From a bacterium (GTDB taxonomy: Bacteria > SZUA-182 > DTGQ01), in contig JBFLZW010000017.1 of NCBI GenBank assembly GCA_040755755.1, positions 49,497-113,496 on the forward strand: DNA of 64,000 bases, read 5' to 3'. The position numbers and the translations under genes are program-made. This document shows, one piece after another, positions 16,080 through 26,038 of the stretch. The first letter of the stretch is position 1; every line of letters starts with the position of its first letter. Under the pieces are notes generated by a model. That model was given only the letters and a program-made list of their open reading frames with translations, did no database searches and had not been told where the DNA came from.

Positions 16080-18338
16080 CTCCCTCTCCATCCCCCTGGA
16101 GAGGAGCAGGCTGTTTGACACAACCGTAAGGCTGCTGGTAGCCATGGCCAGGGCAGCCAGAACGGGATGTAACTGCCGCAGGAATCCCGGCAGGAATCCT
16201 ATGGCGGAGAAGGCTCCTGCTGCTGCCGGGATAAGGGCGACATTATAAAAGAAAGCCCAGAAAAGGTTTTGCCGGATAGTTCTCATCGTGGCCCTGCTGA
16301 GCTGAATGGCCCTGGGCACACCGCTCAGGCTGCCGCTGACCAGGGTAATGTCTGCGGCCTCGATGGCGATATCCACTCCCGTTCCGATAGCCAAACCCAC
16401 ATCCGCCTGAGCCAGGGCCGGAGCATCGTTGATGCCGTCACCCACCATGCCGACAAGATGTCCCTTGTCCTGAAGATCCCTGATCCTGCTCAGCTTCTCC
16501 TCCGGTCTGACCTCGGCCAGAATGTCATCGATATGCATCCGGGAGGCGACAGTCCTGGCGGTCTGGAGGCTGTCTCCGGTCAGCATGACCACCTTCAGCC
16601 CCTGCCGATGAAGCTCTTCGATAGCCGCGGGTGATTCGGGTTTGATTGAATCAGCCACCCCGATCAGACCTGCCAGTCGGTTTTCAATCGCTGCCAGCAT
16701 GACTGTCTGCCCTTCTTCCTGCAAGGCGCGGATCAGGCTTTTCGCCCCTTCTTCGAGCTTCAGCCCAAGCTCCCCGAACCAGGCTTGCTTTCCCACCCGG
16801 ACCGGTTTGCCGTTTATCATGGCTGACACACCCGATCCTCCCAGGGCTTGAAAATTCTCCGGCTCAAAAAGCCCGATTCCCTCTCCTTCAGCCTTCCTGA
16901 CAATAGCCCGGCCCAAAGGGTGCTCAGACCCCCGCTCGGCGGAAGCGGCCAGTTGCAAAAGCTCATCCTCAGTCTGAATCATGGCCGGATCAAGGATCAT
17001 GACGCTGACCACGGATGGCTGGCCCAGGGTGATAGTGCCGGTCTTGTCAAGGACAAGAGTATCCAGCCTGCTGGCCGATTGCAGTGCCTCGCTGTTTCGA
17101 AACAGGATGCCGCGGTCTGCGGCCCTGCCCATCCCGGCCATAATGGCTGTCGGTGTTGCCAGGCCAAGTGCGCAGGGACAGGCGATGACCAGGACCGCTA
17201 TCATGCGGATCATGGCCGGGGCAAAGGCGCCGCCAATAGTCCACCAGAGGATGAAGGTAAGCCCGGCAATCCCGATGACTGCTGGCACAAAGACAGCCGA
17301 GGTCCGGTCAGCCAGATTCTGGATAGGGGCCCTGCTGCCCTGGGCCTGCTGCACCAGCCGGATGATCCGGGCCAGGGCAGTGTCCTGGCCAACCCGGGTG
17401 GCCTTGACCTTGAGCATCCCCACCTGATTTATGGTGGCCCCGATGACACTATCGCCCGGCCGCTTGTCGATCGGCAGTGGCTCTCCAGTCAGCATGGACT
17501 CATCGACCGCCGACTCTCCCGCCAGAATCAGCCCGTCAACCGGGATGCTCTCTCCGGGACGGACGATGACAGTATCATCGATTTTAACCTGAGCAAGAGG
17601 CACTTCCCTTTCCTTCCCGCTGATAACGATGGTGGCGGTTTTTGGCCGCAGCCCGATCAGCCTCCGGATGGCCTCACCCGTGCGGCCCTTGGCCCGCGCT
17701 TCCAGCATCTTGCCCAGCTTGATCAGGGTGATAATCATGGCCGAGGTTTCGAAATAGATATGCTGACCAGGCGCAGGATACAGGAGGACCACCGCTGAAT
17801 ACAGATACGCCACCGAGGAGCCCATAGCCACCAGGACATCCATATTGGCGCTGCGGTTTTTCAGGCTCTTCCATCCCCCCCGGTAGTAATCCCAGCCGGT
17901 ATAAAACTGGACCGGCGTAGCCAGGATCCCCAGCAGCCAGTTGAACCAGGAAGCATGGACCCATGCTCCCGAAAGGAGGCCAAGGTCTCTGCCCATGCTG
18001 AGGATGAATACGGGAATGGTCAGAATCAGACCAACGAGAAACTTCCGGGTCTGGTCTGCTATCTCGGCCCTGCGGGCAGCCTTCTCGGTCTCCCCCCCGG
18101 CCTCTTCTTCAGCCCCGGCTGGCATGAACAAGGGCCGGTAACCAGCCTCTGCTATAGCCTCCACTATCCCTTCTTCAGTGGCACGCTCCGTCAGGTACTC
18201 GACAGAAGCCTGTTCAGTGGCAAAATTGACCGAAGCCTCCACTATACCGGGAAGCTTCTTCAGCCTCTTTTCGACGTTCAGGGCGCAATTGACACAATGC
18301 ATTCCGGCAATCGGAATTATCACATTTCTGGTAGCCAT
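16068..18338 (-). CDS. copA: Copper-exporting P1B-type ATPase
   Basis: 756 residues. One N-terminal heavy-metal-associated domain ([15 protein letters not shown], Cys-x-x-Cys) is followed by eight membrane helices. The CPC motif ([11 protein letters not shown], near residue 388) indicates Cu+ specificity. The actuator motif LTGEP, phosphorylation site DKTGTIT (near 431), SEHPLG nucleotide-binding motif and [11 protein letters not shown] hinge are all intact. It pumps Cu+ from the cytoplasm for detoxification or cuproenzyme supply. No copper chaperone or CueR/CsoR-type regulator is adjacent. The last residues (SGQ and stop) come from a dispersed repeat that is also present, inverted, upstream of the gene. 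Confidence 0.95.
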   Translation of the reverse strand: MATRNVIIPIAGMHCVNCALNVEKRLKKLPGIVEASVNFATEQASVEYLTERATEEGIVEAIAEAGYRPLFMPAGAEEEAGGETEKAARRAEIADQTRKFLVGLILTIPVFILSMGRDLGLLSGAWVHASWFNWLLGILATPVQFYTGWDYYRGGWKSLKNRSANMDVLVAMGSSVAYLYSAVVLLYPAPGQHIYFETSAMIITLIKLGKMLEARAKGRTGEAIRRLIGLRPKTATIVISGKEREVPLAQVKIDDTVIVRPGESIPVDGLILAGESAVDESMLTGEPLPIDKRPGDSVIGATINQVGMLKVKATRVGQDTALARIIRLVQQAQGSRAPIQNLADRTSAVFVPAVIGIAGLTFILWWTIGGAFAPAMIRMIAVLVIACPCALGLATPTAIMAGMGRAADRGILFRNSEALQSASRLDTLVLDKTGTITLGQPSVVSVMILDPAMIQTEDELLQLAASAERGSEHPLGRAIVRKAEGEGIGLFEPENFQALGGSGVSAMINGKPVRVGKQAWFGELGLKLEEGAKSLIRALQEEGQTVMLAAIENRLAGLIGVADSIKPESPAAIEELHRQGLKVVMLTGDSLQTARTVASRMHIDDILAEVRPEEKLSRIRDLQDKGHLVGMVGDGINDAPALAQADVGLAIGTGVDIAIEAADITLVSGSLSGVPRAIQLSRATMRTIRQNLFWAFFYNVALIPAAAGAFSAIGFLPGFLRQLHPVLAALAMATSSLTVVSNSLLLSRGMERESGQ

Positions 18339-18533
18339 ACAATTTGCCTCCCGGTTAGTTTACTGATGACAGGATATCCCAGAAGACAGCTTTTGTCAAT
18401 ATTTACAAACCATTATCTTGCAAACCAGGGGTCATGCGCGTACGGCCGCAAACACTGCACTCGTACTTTTTTTCCGGAAATGCCGAAGAAATACAGGGAA
18501 TCTGCCGATTAAATGATCTGGGGGGATTTTTTT

Positions 18534-18588
18534 CAGTAGTCAGTGATCAGTGGCCAGTGACCAGCAAAAAACTGATAACTGATAACTT
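18534..18588. repeat. Dispersed GATCAGTGGCCAGTG repeat, copy 2, with ACTGATA iterations
   Basis: It contains the 19-mer CAGTGATCAGTGGCCAGTG shared with the reverse complement of copy 1, then AACTGATAACTGATAACT. The two copies flank copA in opposite orientations about 2.5 kb apart. Confidence 0.75.
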
Positions 18589-18613
18589 CTCTTTTTAAGG
18601 AGGACGGTTAGGC

Positions 18614-18868
18614 ATGGTTGGAAAAGATTGTTCAAGGCCGGGAAGAAGGATGAAGGCTCCTGTTGGCAGGTTGTCAAAGGAAGAAAAGATCAAATTTCTG
18701 GCAGCTATCCAGGAATTCGGGATTGGCACTGCTACGTTGGATACCCCGGTTCAGGACCTGGACCAGCTCTTCCATCTGGCGAATAGATGGAAATCGGAGC
18801 TGGAGCAGGATATCTTCAGGCAGGAAGAAGGCAATGTAGTGTTCGTCAGCTTCGGACGGGAAGTGTAA
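18614..18868 (+). CDS. Small hypothetical protein
   Basis: 84 residues; ATG 18614 has AAGGAGGACGG upstream, a strong ribosome-binding site, which supports real translation. The sequence is charged with a helical centre (SKEEKIKFLAAIQEFGIGT) and ends VVFVSFGREV. No family, signal peptide or membrane segment is recognised. It is isolated between copA (divergent) and the SNF2 gene (convergent). Confidence 0.55.
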   Translation: MVGKDCSRPGRRMKAPVGRLSKEEKIKFLAAIQEFGIGTATLDTPVQDLDQLFHLANRWKSELEQDIFRQEEGNVVFVSFGREV

Positions 18869-18923
18869 GGGAAGCTTAAAGCGGCAGAAACCATCGTCAT
18901 CGCCGGGAGAATACTTTCCCCCT

Positions 18924-21900
18924 TCAGGAAAAGAGCGCGACGATATCCTCTCTGGTCAGGTGCTTGATAAAGCCTTCGTGGAAGTGAATGACATTTTTGA
19001 CCAGATCTTTTTTCTGCTCCTGCAGATCCTGGATTTTCTCCTCCACACTATCCCTGGTTATCAATCGGTAGGTAAAAACCCTTTTCTGCTGGCCAATCCG
19101 GTGGGTCCGGTCAACGGCCTGCCGTTCAACCGCAGGATTCCACCAGGGATCGTACAGGAACACGTAATCGGCGGCTGTCAGGTTCAGGCCGAATCCTCCA
19201 GCCTTCAGGCTGATGAGGAACAGCTTGCAGTCCTGATCTTCCTGAAACCGGCGGATGCACTGATCACGGTCCCGGACCCGGCCATCCAGGTACTGGTAGC
19301 TGATGCTGTTCTGATCGAGCCACCGGCGCATGATCCTGAGCATACTGGTAAATTGGGAGAAAACCAGGGCCTTATGCTCACCTCCAATTACTTCACTGAG
19401 CATCTCCTGAAAGGCAATGAACTTACCGGAAGAACACCCTTTTTCAACCGTCTGAATCCCGGCCAGGATCATGGGATGGCAGCATATCTGCCGCAATCGC
19501 AAAAGCCCCTCCAGGACCTTAAACCGGGAAGAGCCGAGCCCGGCCCGGTCAATGGTTTTCAGCAGCGTGTCCCGGTAGCGGTCCCGGAACCTGGCATAGA
19601 GAGCGCGCTGGCTCTCGGTCATGTCGCAGTAAAGAATCTGTTCGGTCTTGTCAGGCAGTTCCGGCTCCACATCATCTTTGGTCCGCCTGAGCAGAAACGG
19701 ATGGACCAGCCGTCTCAAGGGTTCTAGATCGGATTGCGCCTGGCCGGGCAATTCTTCCCTCTCCTGGCCAGCGGCATCATCTTTCCGCCGGGTTTGAATC
19801 TTTGCCTGGCTGCCAAACCGGTCGATAAATTCCCGGTAGCTGCCCAGAAGCGAGGGATTCAAAAACTCGAACTGGGACCAGAGCTCTCCCAGATGATTCT
19901 CCAGGGGGGTTCCGGTCAGAGACAGGCGATGCTTCGCCCTGATTACCGAGGACGCCTTGGCTACCTGGGTCTGATGGTTCTTGATAACCTGGGCTTCATC
20001 CAGAATCAGGTAGGTGAATTCAAATTCCCGCAGATGCAGGATATCCCGGCGCAGAATTCCATAGCTGGTGATGATCAGGTCATAATTTCCAAAATCACTC
20101 ACCATGCTCCTGCGCTGAGAGCCGGTGTAGGCAAGTACCCGCAGGAGCGGAGTAAACCGGCGGGCTTCTCTTTGCCAGTTGAAAACCAGCGAGGTCGGAA
20201 CGACGATGAGGGAAGGTGCCTGACATCCTCTTTCCCGGATATGCTCCAGCAAGGCTAAAACCTGGATAGTCTTGCCAAGGCCCATATCATCGGCCAGACA
20301 GCCGCCAAAGCCGAATTCGTTCAGGAAGAGCAGCCACTCGAGCCCCCGCTTCTGATACGGGCGCAGGATCCCCTGAAAGCCTTTCGGTGCAGCCACAGGC
20401 CGGATGCCCTGAAAATTGTTCAGACAATCCCGGATCTTTCGGTAATGCTCATCAAACGATACCCTCTCTCCCGAATTCAGCAGGAAGTCAAGCAGTCCTG
20501 CCTGTCCGAGAGAGAACCGCAGGCCCTGGCTGTCTTTTCCCTGACTCTTGCCCAGTTCCAGGGCAAAGCGATTACGATTCAGCCAGACCTCCGGCAGGAT
20601 ACCCAGGGCCCCGTCTCCCAGGGGGATGAACCGCTCTCCGTGTTTTTGCAGCTCCAATATCTTCTGCAAAGAGACAGTCTGGTCGCCGAACTCGACCTCT
20701 CCCCGCAGATCAAACCAATCGACACCGGAGGCAACCGTAAATTGAAACCTGGATGAAAGGCGGATTTTCTTCCGGTCCCGGCCCAGTACCTGCCATTTTT
20801 CATCCTCCACGAGATTCTGCAAAGCCTTGACCGACGCATCCCGGGAGATACTGAATTCGTAATCAGGATGGTTAAGCGGCTTAAATCCCAGACTTTGGAG
20901 TTTCCGGATGCACTCCTGCTCCCGGACAAGATCGCGCAGAACCTGAACCCGGCGGTTAAAGTCACTGATAACCGCAGAGGAGCTTCGTGAATCCACAAGG
21001 CAGTCATCACCATACCGAAAATCAAGATGTGCCCACAGCTCTCTGGTAAAGGTAATGGAGAGCTGTGGCCGCGGTACTAATCCCAGGATTTTCGTAAATT
21101 CCAGCTCCCTGGGGAGGATAAAGACATCGGAAAGCGAATGTCTCCCTTCCTGGTCAAGCGTGCGAAGGAAATCCGGAATCTCGGCCCGATCAACCACTAT
21201 CGGTCCGGGCTTGCGCAACTCGTGAATCCAGATGAAGGGTATCCGGCTGGCAATCCGGTGAATCTCCCCCTGATAGATAAACCAGTGGGGATCTCCGGAA
21301 AAGATAATATCCGGCTCAGTAAGGGGAATCGACCGGTCCTGAAGAGTGAGTACGGGGCACAGTTGATAACCATCCTCCTCCTCGTTCTCCTCAAAGAGAA
21401 TATTAAAACGCCAGGGCTGCACGTGAGCGAAATTCAGCTTCACCTCGCGGTATCGGGTCTGAAAGCAATTTGTCTTGTCGATCTCATTGATCCGGAAATA
21501 GAGCCGTCCGGTAGCTTCCAGGATGGACAGAAAGTCCCAGGCAATGGTCGTGGGAATAGGAATTTCATCGGCTGCCCTATCCCGGAGGCTTTCGTAGCTG
21601 TAGCGGTAAACCAGATGCTCACGCCCGCTTTTCAGAGACTGAATGAGCTCCATAGCCTTTTGATCAGCGGCACTTTCATATCGCTCAGCCCCGGCCTTGC
21701 CAAGGTCGAGCCTGACACTTCGGGACTTGCCCCAGGCCCCGTTTTTTTTCAGGAACCTTTCTTCAACCTTGAGAATTGCCTGTCCACGCTGAAGGCTCAA
21801 TTCCCGGTCAAGGATAAAAAAGGGGAAAAACTGCTGGGATGCTTCCCTGCTCCGCCGCTTATGCTTCGCGCCGGAGGCATCATCAGGTCCGGGCAACAGA

Positions 21901-22364
21901 ATCCGCCAATCCCGCCTGCGCTTCAGCTCAGAAAGGATGAAAGTCTCGTCATGGGCATCACAGGTGGATTTTAATTCGTGGCCATGAGTGGGTTTTGGTA
22001 ACTCCAGGCTCTCCTGAAGACCATCATTTGCAAGGTCGTCAGCTTCCGGAGCCTGAGCTTCGGTTTTCGAGCCCTTCCACTCGTCTGTCAGGTTCCACCG
22101 CTGGTCAGCTTCAATGAGGGTAGCCCACAGGTGCCTGCAATTTTCGCCCCAATCAAGGAAGGAGGGGCAAGTACAAGACATCTCGACCCGGGATCGATCC
22201 TGGAGATCAATCCCTACGGTGTACTTCCTTTTCTCTTTGACTGTGGCCTCAATCCTCCTGGGATTGAGTGTTCTGATATCTACCAGGCCCTGAGCAAAGC
22301 ACGTTTCGCCGCTTTGGCGAACTGCAGGTGAAAAACGCGGCCGCAATTGATCTAAAAAAGACAT
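18924..22364 (-). CDS. SWIM zinc-finger SNF2-family DEAD/DEAH helicase
   Basis: 1146 residues. A SWIM zinc finger lies near residues 62-80 (CTCPSF...CRHLWATL, Cys-x-Cys then Cys-x-His). A long central region without familiar motifs precedes the SNF2 ATPase: Walker A DDMGLGKTIQ (about 690), DEAQVIKN box (about 790), LTGTPLEN and a C-terminal helicase lobe with GGFGLNLT and DRTHRIGQ (about 1090). Bacterial proteins of this layout are RapA-like or chromatin-remodeller-like translocases of unclear role, sometimes defence-linked. No methylase or nuclease gene adjoins it, so a housekeeping role in nucleic-acid remodelling is as likely as defence. Confidence 0.92.
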   Translation of the reverse strand: MSFLDQLRPRFSPAVRQSGETCFAQGLVDIRTLNPRRIEATVKEKRKYTVGIDLQDRSRVEMSCTCPSFLDWGENCRHLWATLIEADQRWNLTDEWKGSKTEAQAPEADDLANDGLQESLELPKPTHGHELKSTCDAHDETFILSELKRRRDWRILLPGPDDASGAKHKRRSREASQQFFPFFILDRELSLQRGQAILKVEERFLKKNGAWGKSRSVRLDLGKAGAERYESAADQKAMELIQSLKSGREHLVYRYSYESLRDRAADEIPIPTTIAWDFLSILEATGRLYFRINEIDKTNCFQTRYREVKLNFAHVQPWRFNILFEENEEEDGYQLCPVLTLQDRSIPLTEPDIIFSGDPHWFIYQGEIHRIASRIPFIWIHELRKPGPIVVDRAEIPDFLRTLDQEGRHSLSDVFILPRELEFTKILGLVPRPQLSITFTRELWAHLDFRYGDDCLVDSRSSSAVISDFNRRVQVLRDLVREQECIRKLQSLGFKPLNHPDYEFSISRDASVKALQNLVEDEKWQVLGRDRKKIRLSSRFQFTVASGVDWFDLRGEVEFGDQTVSLQKILELQKHGERFIPLGDGALGILPEVWLNRNRFALELGKSQGKDSQGLRFSLGQAGLLDFLLNSGERVSFDEHYRKIRDCLNNFQGIRPVAAPKGFQGILRPYQKRGLEWLLFLNEFGFGGCLADDMGLGKTIQVLALLEHIRERGCQAPSLIVVPTSLVFNWQREARRFTPLLRVLAYTGSQRRSMVSDFGNYDLIITSYGILRRDILHLREFEFTYLILDEAQVIKNHQTQVAKASSVIRAKHRLSLTGTPLENHLGELWSQFEFLNPSLLGSYREFIDRFGSQAKIQTRRKDDAAGQEREELPGQAQSDLEPLRRLVHPFLLRRTKDDVEPELPDKTEQILYCDMTESQRALYARFRDRYRDTLLKTIDRAGLGSSRFKVLEGLLRLRQICCHPMILAGIQTVEKGCSSGKFIAFQEMLSEVIGGEHKALVFSQFTSMLRIMRRWLDQNSISYQYLDGRVRDRDQCIRRFQEDQDCKLFLISLKAGGFGLNLTAADYVFLYDPWWNPAVERQAVDRTHRIGQQKRVFTYRLITRDSVEEKIQDLQEQKKDLVKNVIHFHEGFIKHLTREDIVALFS

Positions 22365-22427
22365 GCTCTTCTTTTCTACTCTCCGGACATCGTAAGGCTA
22401 TCTATTCTCTCATAATTGTAACAAACT

Positions 22428-22592
22428 TCAGACGATTAGTAAAATTAAAATGGGACGTCCCGCAAATTTTGCTGGCTTTTCCAGCCGCGATCTTTGGCTG
22501 ATCTTTATCAAAACCGGTTCTTTGGTCCTGGCAAGCAGATCCAGGGTCTCTCCCAGATGGCTTCTAACCTGAAGTACAGTCACTGTCTTCAT
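22428..22592 (-). pseudogene. Phd/YefM-like antitoxin, truncated or frameshifted
   Basis: The frame starts MKTVTVLQVRSHLGETLDLL, the N-terminal beta-helix pattern of Phd/YefM antitoxins, and continues ARTKEPVLI. After this the usual T-x-x-G-x-P-x-A-V strand is lost. In an adjacent frame KDQPKIAAG continues plausibly, pointing to a single-base frameshift near 22500. No toxin partner is next to it. Confidence 0.5.
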
Positions 22593-22786
22593 AGCAATAT
22601 TCCTTGTGCTCCCGATAGGCAAAAGTTTCCAGCCCCGGCATAATGTGGACGATTATTGCAACGACCCCAATACTCACTGTATAATAGCTTGACAATGATA
22701 CATTACGCAATGGCTATTTAAGATTATGAATCTTACCTTTGAGGGAGAGTAACGCTTTCATCCCTCCTGGGAGCCGCAAAGCAGCC

Positions 22787-23086
22787 ATGTCAGACACAGA
22801 GAGCTCACAATACAATGAATTTGAGGCGGTAGAGGTCCCCATTGAGGATTCTCTGGATCTTCATACCTTCCTGCCCGGAGAGGTTCCTGATCTCCTTCAG
22901 GATTATCTTGAGGCCTGCCGGGAAAGGCATATCTATCAGGTCCGCATCATTCACGGCAAGGGAACCGGAATGCTGAGGGAGAGAGTCCACAGCATTCTGA
23001 GGACATCTCCCCTGGTGCAATCCTTTTCCCTGGCTCCTCCGCAGGCAGGCTCCTGGGGAGCAACCATCGTGGTCCTCAAGCGGTAG
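22787..23086 (+). CDS. Smr domain protein
   Basis: About 99 residues from ATG 22787 (GGGAG upstream); earlier in-frame TTG starts are less likely. The Smr fold is clear: DLHTFLPGEVPDLLQDYL with the conserved D-L-H, then VRIIHGKGTGMLRERVHSIL (H-G-x-G-x-G motif) and the closing GATIVVLKR. Stand-alone Smr proteins are nucleic-acid nickases or ribosome-rescue factors; the MutS2 part is absent here. Confidence 0.85.
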   Translation: MSDTESSQYNEFEAVEVPIEDSLDLHTFLPGEVPDLLQDYLEACRERHIYQVRIIHGKGTGMLRERVHSILRTSPLVQSFSLAPPQAGSWGATIVVLKR

Positions 23087-23139
23087 AGAGGGGGCTTGAG
23101 AATCCCCCCCTGCCAGTCTGAAAATAAACCAGCCCTTTG

Positions 23140-24210
23140 TTATACCGGAATAAAGGAAGTGTCGCCCGATAAATTCCGGACAAAAGCAGCCAGCAGCCGG
23201 GCAGAGCTTTCCATATCCTGGAGGGACACCACCTCGACCGAAGTATGCATATACCGGCAGGGAACACTGACCAGCCCGGCTGCCACCCCGCCCCTGGACA
23301 GTTGCAGGACATTGGCATCAGTGCCGGTGGACCGGGGGGCCGCCTCTATCTGACAGGGGATATCCGCTTCTTTGGCTGACCGGACCAGAAGGTCGAAGAC
23401 TACCGGATTGATGTTAGCTCCACGGGAAATGATCGGGCCTTTGCCAAGGGAAAAATCGCCCACCTTTTTCTTCTCGATGCCCGGCTGATCAGTGGCAAAC
23501 CCGACATCAACCGCAATTCCCACATCCGGCTTATGCTGATAGGCACTGGTCGTGGCACCGCGAAGGCCGACCTCTTCCTGGACCGTAGCCACGGAAATCA
23601 CCTGGCCGCAAAAAGGCTTGCCCTCTTCCCTGAGCAGACGCAGAGTTTCCGCAACAACAAAGGCGCCTGCCTTGTCGTCAAGCCCCCTGGAGCAGACAAG
23701 ATCGTTCTTTAACCGCTCCAGTCCCACATCTATGGTAATAGGGTCTCCGATGAGGACCGCCTCTTCAGCCTCCTTCTTATCCTTAGCCCCGATATCGATA
23801 TACAGATCAGTAATCTTGGCCACCTTTTTCCGGTCCTCATCCTCCATCAGATGGATCGGTTTCTTCCCGATGACTCCAAGGACCGACCCTCCTGAAGTAT
23901 GGATGCGGACCCGGTGGCCCGGAACCAGATGGATATCGATTCCGCCGATGGCAGAAAAGAATATGAACCCCTGATCATCGATATACTGCACCATAAAGCC
24001 GATCTCATCGCAATGCCCGCACAGCATGATGCGGGGGCCGGGAGTTTTCCCTGACAGCGTTGCCGAGGCATTGCCCATAACATCAACAGTTACCGTATCA
24101 GCATGGGGTTGAATATATTCCCGGTATACCCGCACCGCCGGTGCCTCAAACCCCGACGGGCTTGGAGCATCGACCAGCCTTTTCAAAAAATCAAACGATT
24201 CCTGACGCAT
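23140..24210 (-). CDS. M42-family metallo-aminopeptidase
   Basis: 356 residues, the usual family length. The di-metal site residues are visible in order: CGHCDEIGFMV (His-x-Asp), GLDDKAGAF (bridging Asp), VQEEVGLRGA (catalytic Glu-Glu), AVDVGFATD (Asp) and the late His of RYMHTSVEVV. M42 enzymes form large dodecameric tetrahedral particles that degrade peptides in the cytoplasm. The gene converges on the Smr gene. Confidence 0.93.
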   Translation of the reverse strand: MRQESFDFLKRLVDAPSPSGFEAPAVRVYREYIQPHADTVTVDVMGNASATLSGKTPGPRIMLCGHCDEIGFMVQYIDDQGFIFFSAIGGIDIHLVPGHRVRIHTSGGSVLGVIGKKPIHLMEDEDRKKVAKITDLYIDIGAKDKKEAEEAVLIGDPITIDVGLERLKNDLVCSRGLDDKAGAFVVAETLRLLREEGKPFCGQVISVATVQEEVGLRGATTSAYQHKPDVGIAVDVGFATDQPGIEKKKVGDFSLGKGPIISRGANINPVVFDLLVRSAKEADIPCQIEAAPRSTGTDANVLQLSRGGVAAGLVSVPCRYMHTSVEVVSLQDMESSARLLAAFVRNLSGDTSFIPV

Positions 24211-24433
24211 TGAGCAGTTCCTCCTTTTCGTGAGGTTATAGGTGTTTTTCCCTGTCTTTCGTGTTTTTCGCGATTATGGTTTATCAGTACCCTATAGGTG
24301 CTTTTCAGGTAAGAGAATTATGGTAACATTCTTCCGGTAATTCAGCAAGCCGGAATATCCTTCTCCACCAAGCTTTCTTGCAGCAGGCTGTGACGAGTGG
24401 GCAGAGAAGAATACTTGAGAATGTTTTTGGTAG

Positions 24434-24562
24434 AATTATGATACAAGTACACTTCCCAAAATTCCCGGATTGAGGTATATTGTAATCAAAGGGTATCCGG
24501 TAACAGCCAGAGATATGACACAAAAAGAAAAAGATCGATATAAAAAATGGAGGTACAAATGA
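24434..24562 (+). pseudogene. BrnT toxin C-terminal remnant
   Basis: A 42-codon frame bounded upstream by a stop contains YIVIKGYPVTARDMTQKEKDRY, where A-R-D-M-T-x-x-E-K-x-x-Y is the BrnT signature seen at 8323. The N-terminal half of the toxin is lost. Its TGA overlaps the ATG of the following antitoxin frame (ATGA), as in an intact operon. Confidence 0.7.
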
Positions 24563-24821
24563 GGAAGCAAGAATTACCAAAAATTCAATAAGTGAGCTTG
24601 CTCATTTTTGGGATAAACACGATATTACTGACTTTGAGGATTTACGTGAAGAAGTTACCGAGCCAGTTTTCAGCAAGGGGAAGGACATTCAATTACATCT
24701 TGAAGAGGATGAAATACAATCCCTGGAAAGATCAGCACGCCGAAGGGGGTTGAAAAATACTGAATTAATACGTGAATGGATTCTTGAAAAATTGCATGCT
24801 GCAGAGTACACGTGGCGATAA
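24559..24821 (+). pseudogene. Frameshifted CopG-type antitoxin
   Basis: The ATG at 24559 has GGAGGT at correct spacing, but the frame stops after ten codons (MRKQELPKIQ). Continuing in the -1 frame from about 24580 gives SISELAHFWDKHDITDFEDL and a ribbon-helix-helix end (QLHLEEDEIQSLERSARRRG...ELIREWILEKLH), a close relative of the intact antitoxin at 8348. One base is missing relative to an intact gene. Decay is simplest; recoding is possible but no canonical slippery heptamer is seen. Confidence 0.7.
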
Positions 24822-25042
24822 ATCCGCAGCTCTACTCCCTCGCACCTCTTTGGAGGGAGAGGTCCATCCTGGAGATTGAACCCTTAACATGAGGCAAATC
24901 ATATGTGGAATATGAACGAAGTTGTCAAAATCGAGTACAAGGGTGGTTACGTCTACCATGAGGAGTGGAGGGGATGTTCCCATCAAAGATGGGGAACATC
25001 TGGACAACCAGGAAAAACTGTAACCGGGAAAAGACTGCCTCC

Positions 25043-26038
25043 ATGACTAAACTGCACAAGAACCTGTTAACGGCCTTCAAGGTCGCCTTTGCGGCCGGAT
25101 TGATCGTTTATCTGATTTCAAGTGGCGGCCTGAACCTGCATTCGATGGGTAAAGTCATGGCGCATCCGGGGTGGTTTTCGCTGGTTACGCTTCTGTGGGG
25201 CCTTCTGACGGTCATCACTTCCATTCGATGGTATCTGCTTCTGCTCGCCCAGGGGGTAATGATTACTTTCTGGAAAACACTGAGCCTGAATTTCATCGGC
25301 ATGTTTTTCAATCTGTGCCTGCCGGGAGCTACCGGAGGCGATCTGGTCAAATGCTACTACCTGGCTTCCATCTATCCGGGCAAGAAAATGGAAACCATCA
25401 CCACGGTCCTCATCGATCGGGTTCTGGGAGTGGCCGGGCTGGTGCTGGTGGGGGGAATATCGGTGCTTGCCCATCCGGCTATCAGTCTGGGCGGAAACCG
25501 GATGGTCAGGACCTTCAGTTGTTCTATTCTCGCAGTCTGCATCACCACCCTTCTGGGACTGATTCTGCTGCTGAATCTGCCGGTTTCTTTTCTCGATGCC
25601 CATCTGGAAAGACATTCCCACGGACTCTTGGGGAATATGCTCATGAGGGGCTACCGGGCGATGCGGGTCTATCGGGACAAACAATTTACCATTTACTTCT
25701 CACTCTTCCTTTCCTCTCTGGTTCATACGACCATCATTATCACCAGCCTTATCATTGGCAGGGTTATCGGTTCCCCGATGAGCTGGCGCTTCTACGGGGT
25801 TATCACGCCACTTGGTCTCATTGCCAGTGCTCTGCCCATTGCTCCGGCCGGCCTGGGAGTGGGAGAGGCAGCCTTTGAATACCTGTATAAACTGGTAGGC
25901 TCATCCCTGGGAGGTGAAATCATCGCCGTGATTCACCTGATAGCGATCTTCTGGGGCCTGGTTGGGCTTCCTTTTTACCTGCTGGTCAGGAAAAGTCCTC
26001 AACCTGCTTCGGCTGAGGGAACCTTTGTGGCTGAATGA
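25043..26038 (+). CDS. AglD-like / lysylphosphatidylglycerol-synthase transmembrane family protein (UPF0104)
   Basis: About 331 residues with seven to eight membrane helices. Family markers are FNLCLPGATGGDLVKCYYL, TTVLIDRVLGVAGLVL and the C-terminal IAPAGLGVGEAAFEYLY. Members are often found with glycosyltransferases or lipid-modifying enzymes and are thought to move or modify lipid-linked substrates. The start is uncertain: in-frame GTG 24965, ATG 24974 and ATG 24989 also exist; 25043 fits the family best. The HNH gene overlaps its stop (ATGA), so the two are translationally coupled. Confidence 0.8.
   Translation: MTKLHKNLLTAFKVAFAAGLIVYLISSGGLNLHSMGKVMAHPGWFSLVTLLWGLLTVITSIRWYLLLLAQGVMITFWKTLSLNFIGMFFNLCLPGATGGDLVKCYYLASIYPGKKMETITTVLIDRVLGVAGLVLVGGISVLAHPAISLGGNRMVRTFSCSILAVCITTLLGLILLLNLPVSFLDAHLERHSHGLLGNMLMRGYRAMRVYRDKQFTIYFSLFLSSLVHTTIIITSLIIGRVIGSPMSWRFYGVITPLGLIASALPIAPAGLGVGEAAFEYLYKLVGSSLGGEIIAVIHLIAIFWGLVGLPFYLLVRKSPQPASAEGTFVAE

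Noticed and set aside
16848-17798. Plus-strand frame of 316 codons opposite copA
   Set aside because: copA on the other strand has every catalytic motif; the frame is an antisense shadow.
24570-24590. Programmed -1 frameshift in the antitoxin at 24559
   Set aside because: The A-rich stretch does not form an X-XXY-YYZ heptamer in the right frame, and the partner toxin is already broken, so decay is simpler.
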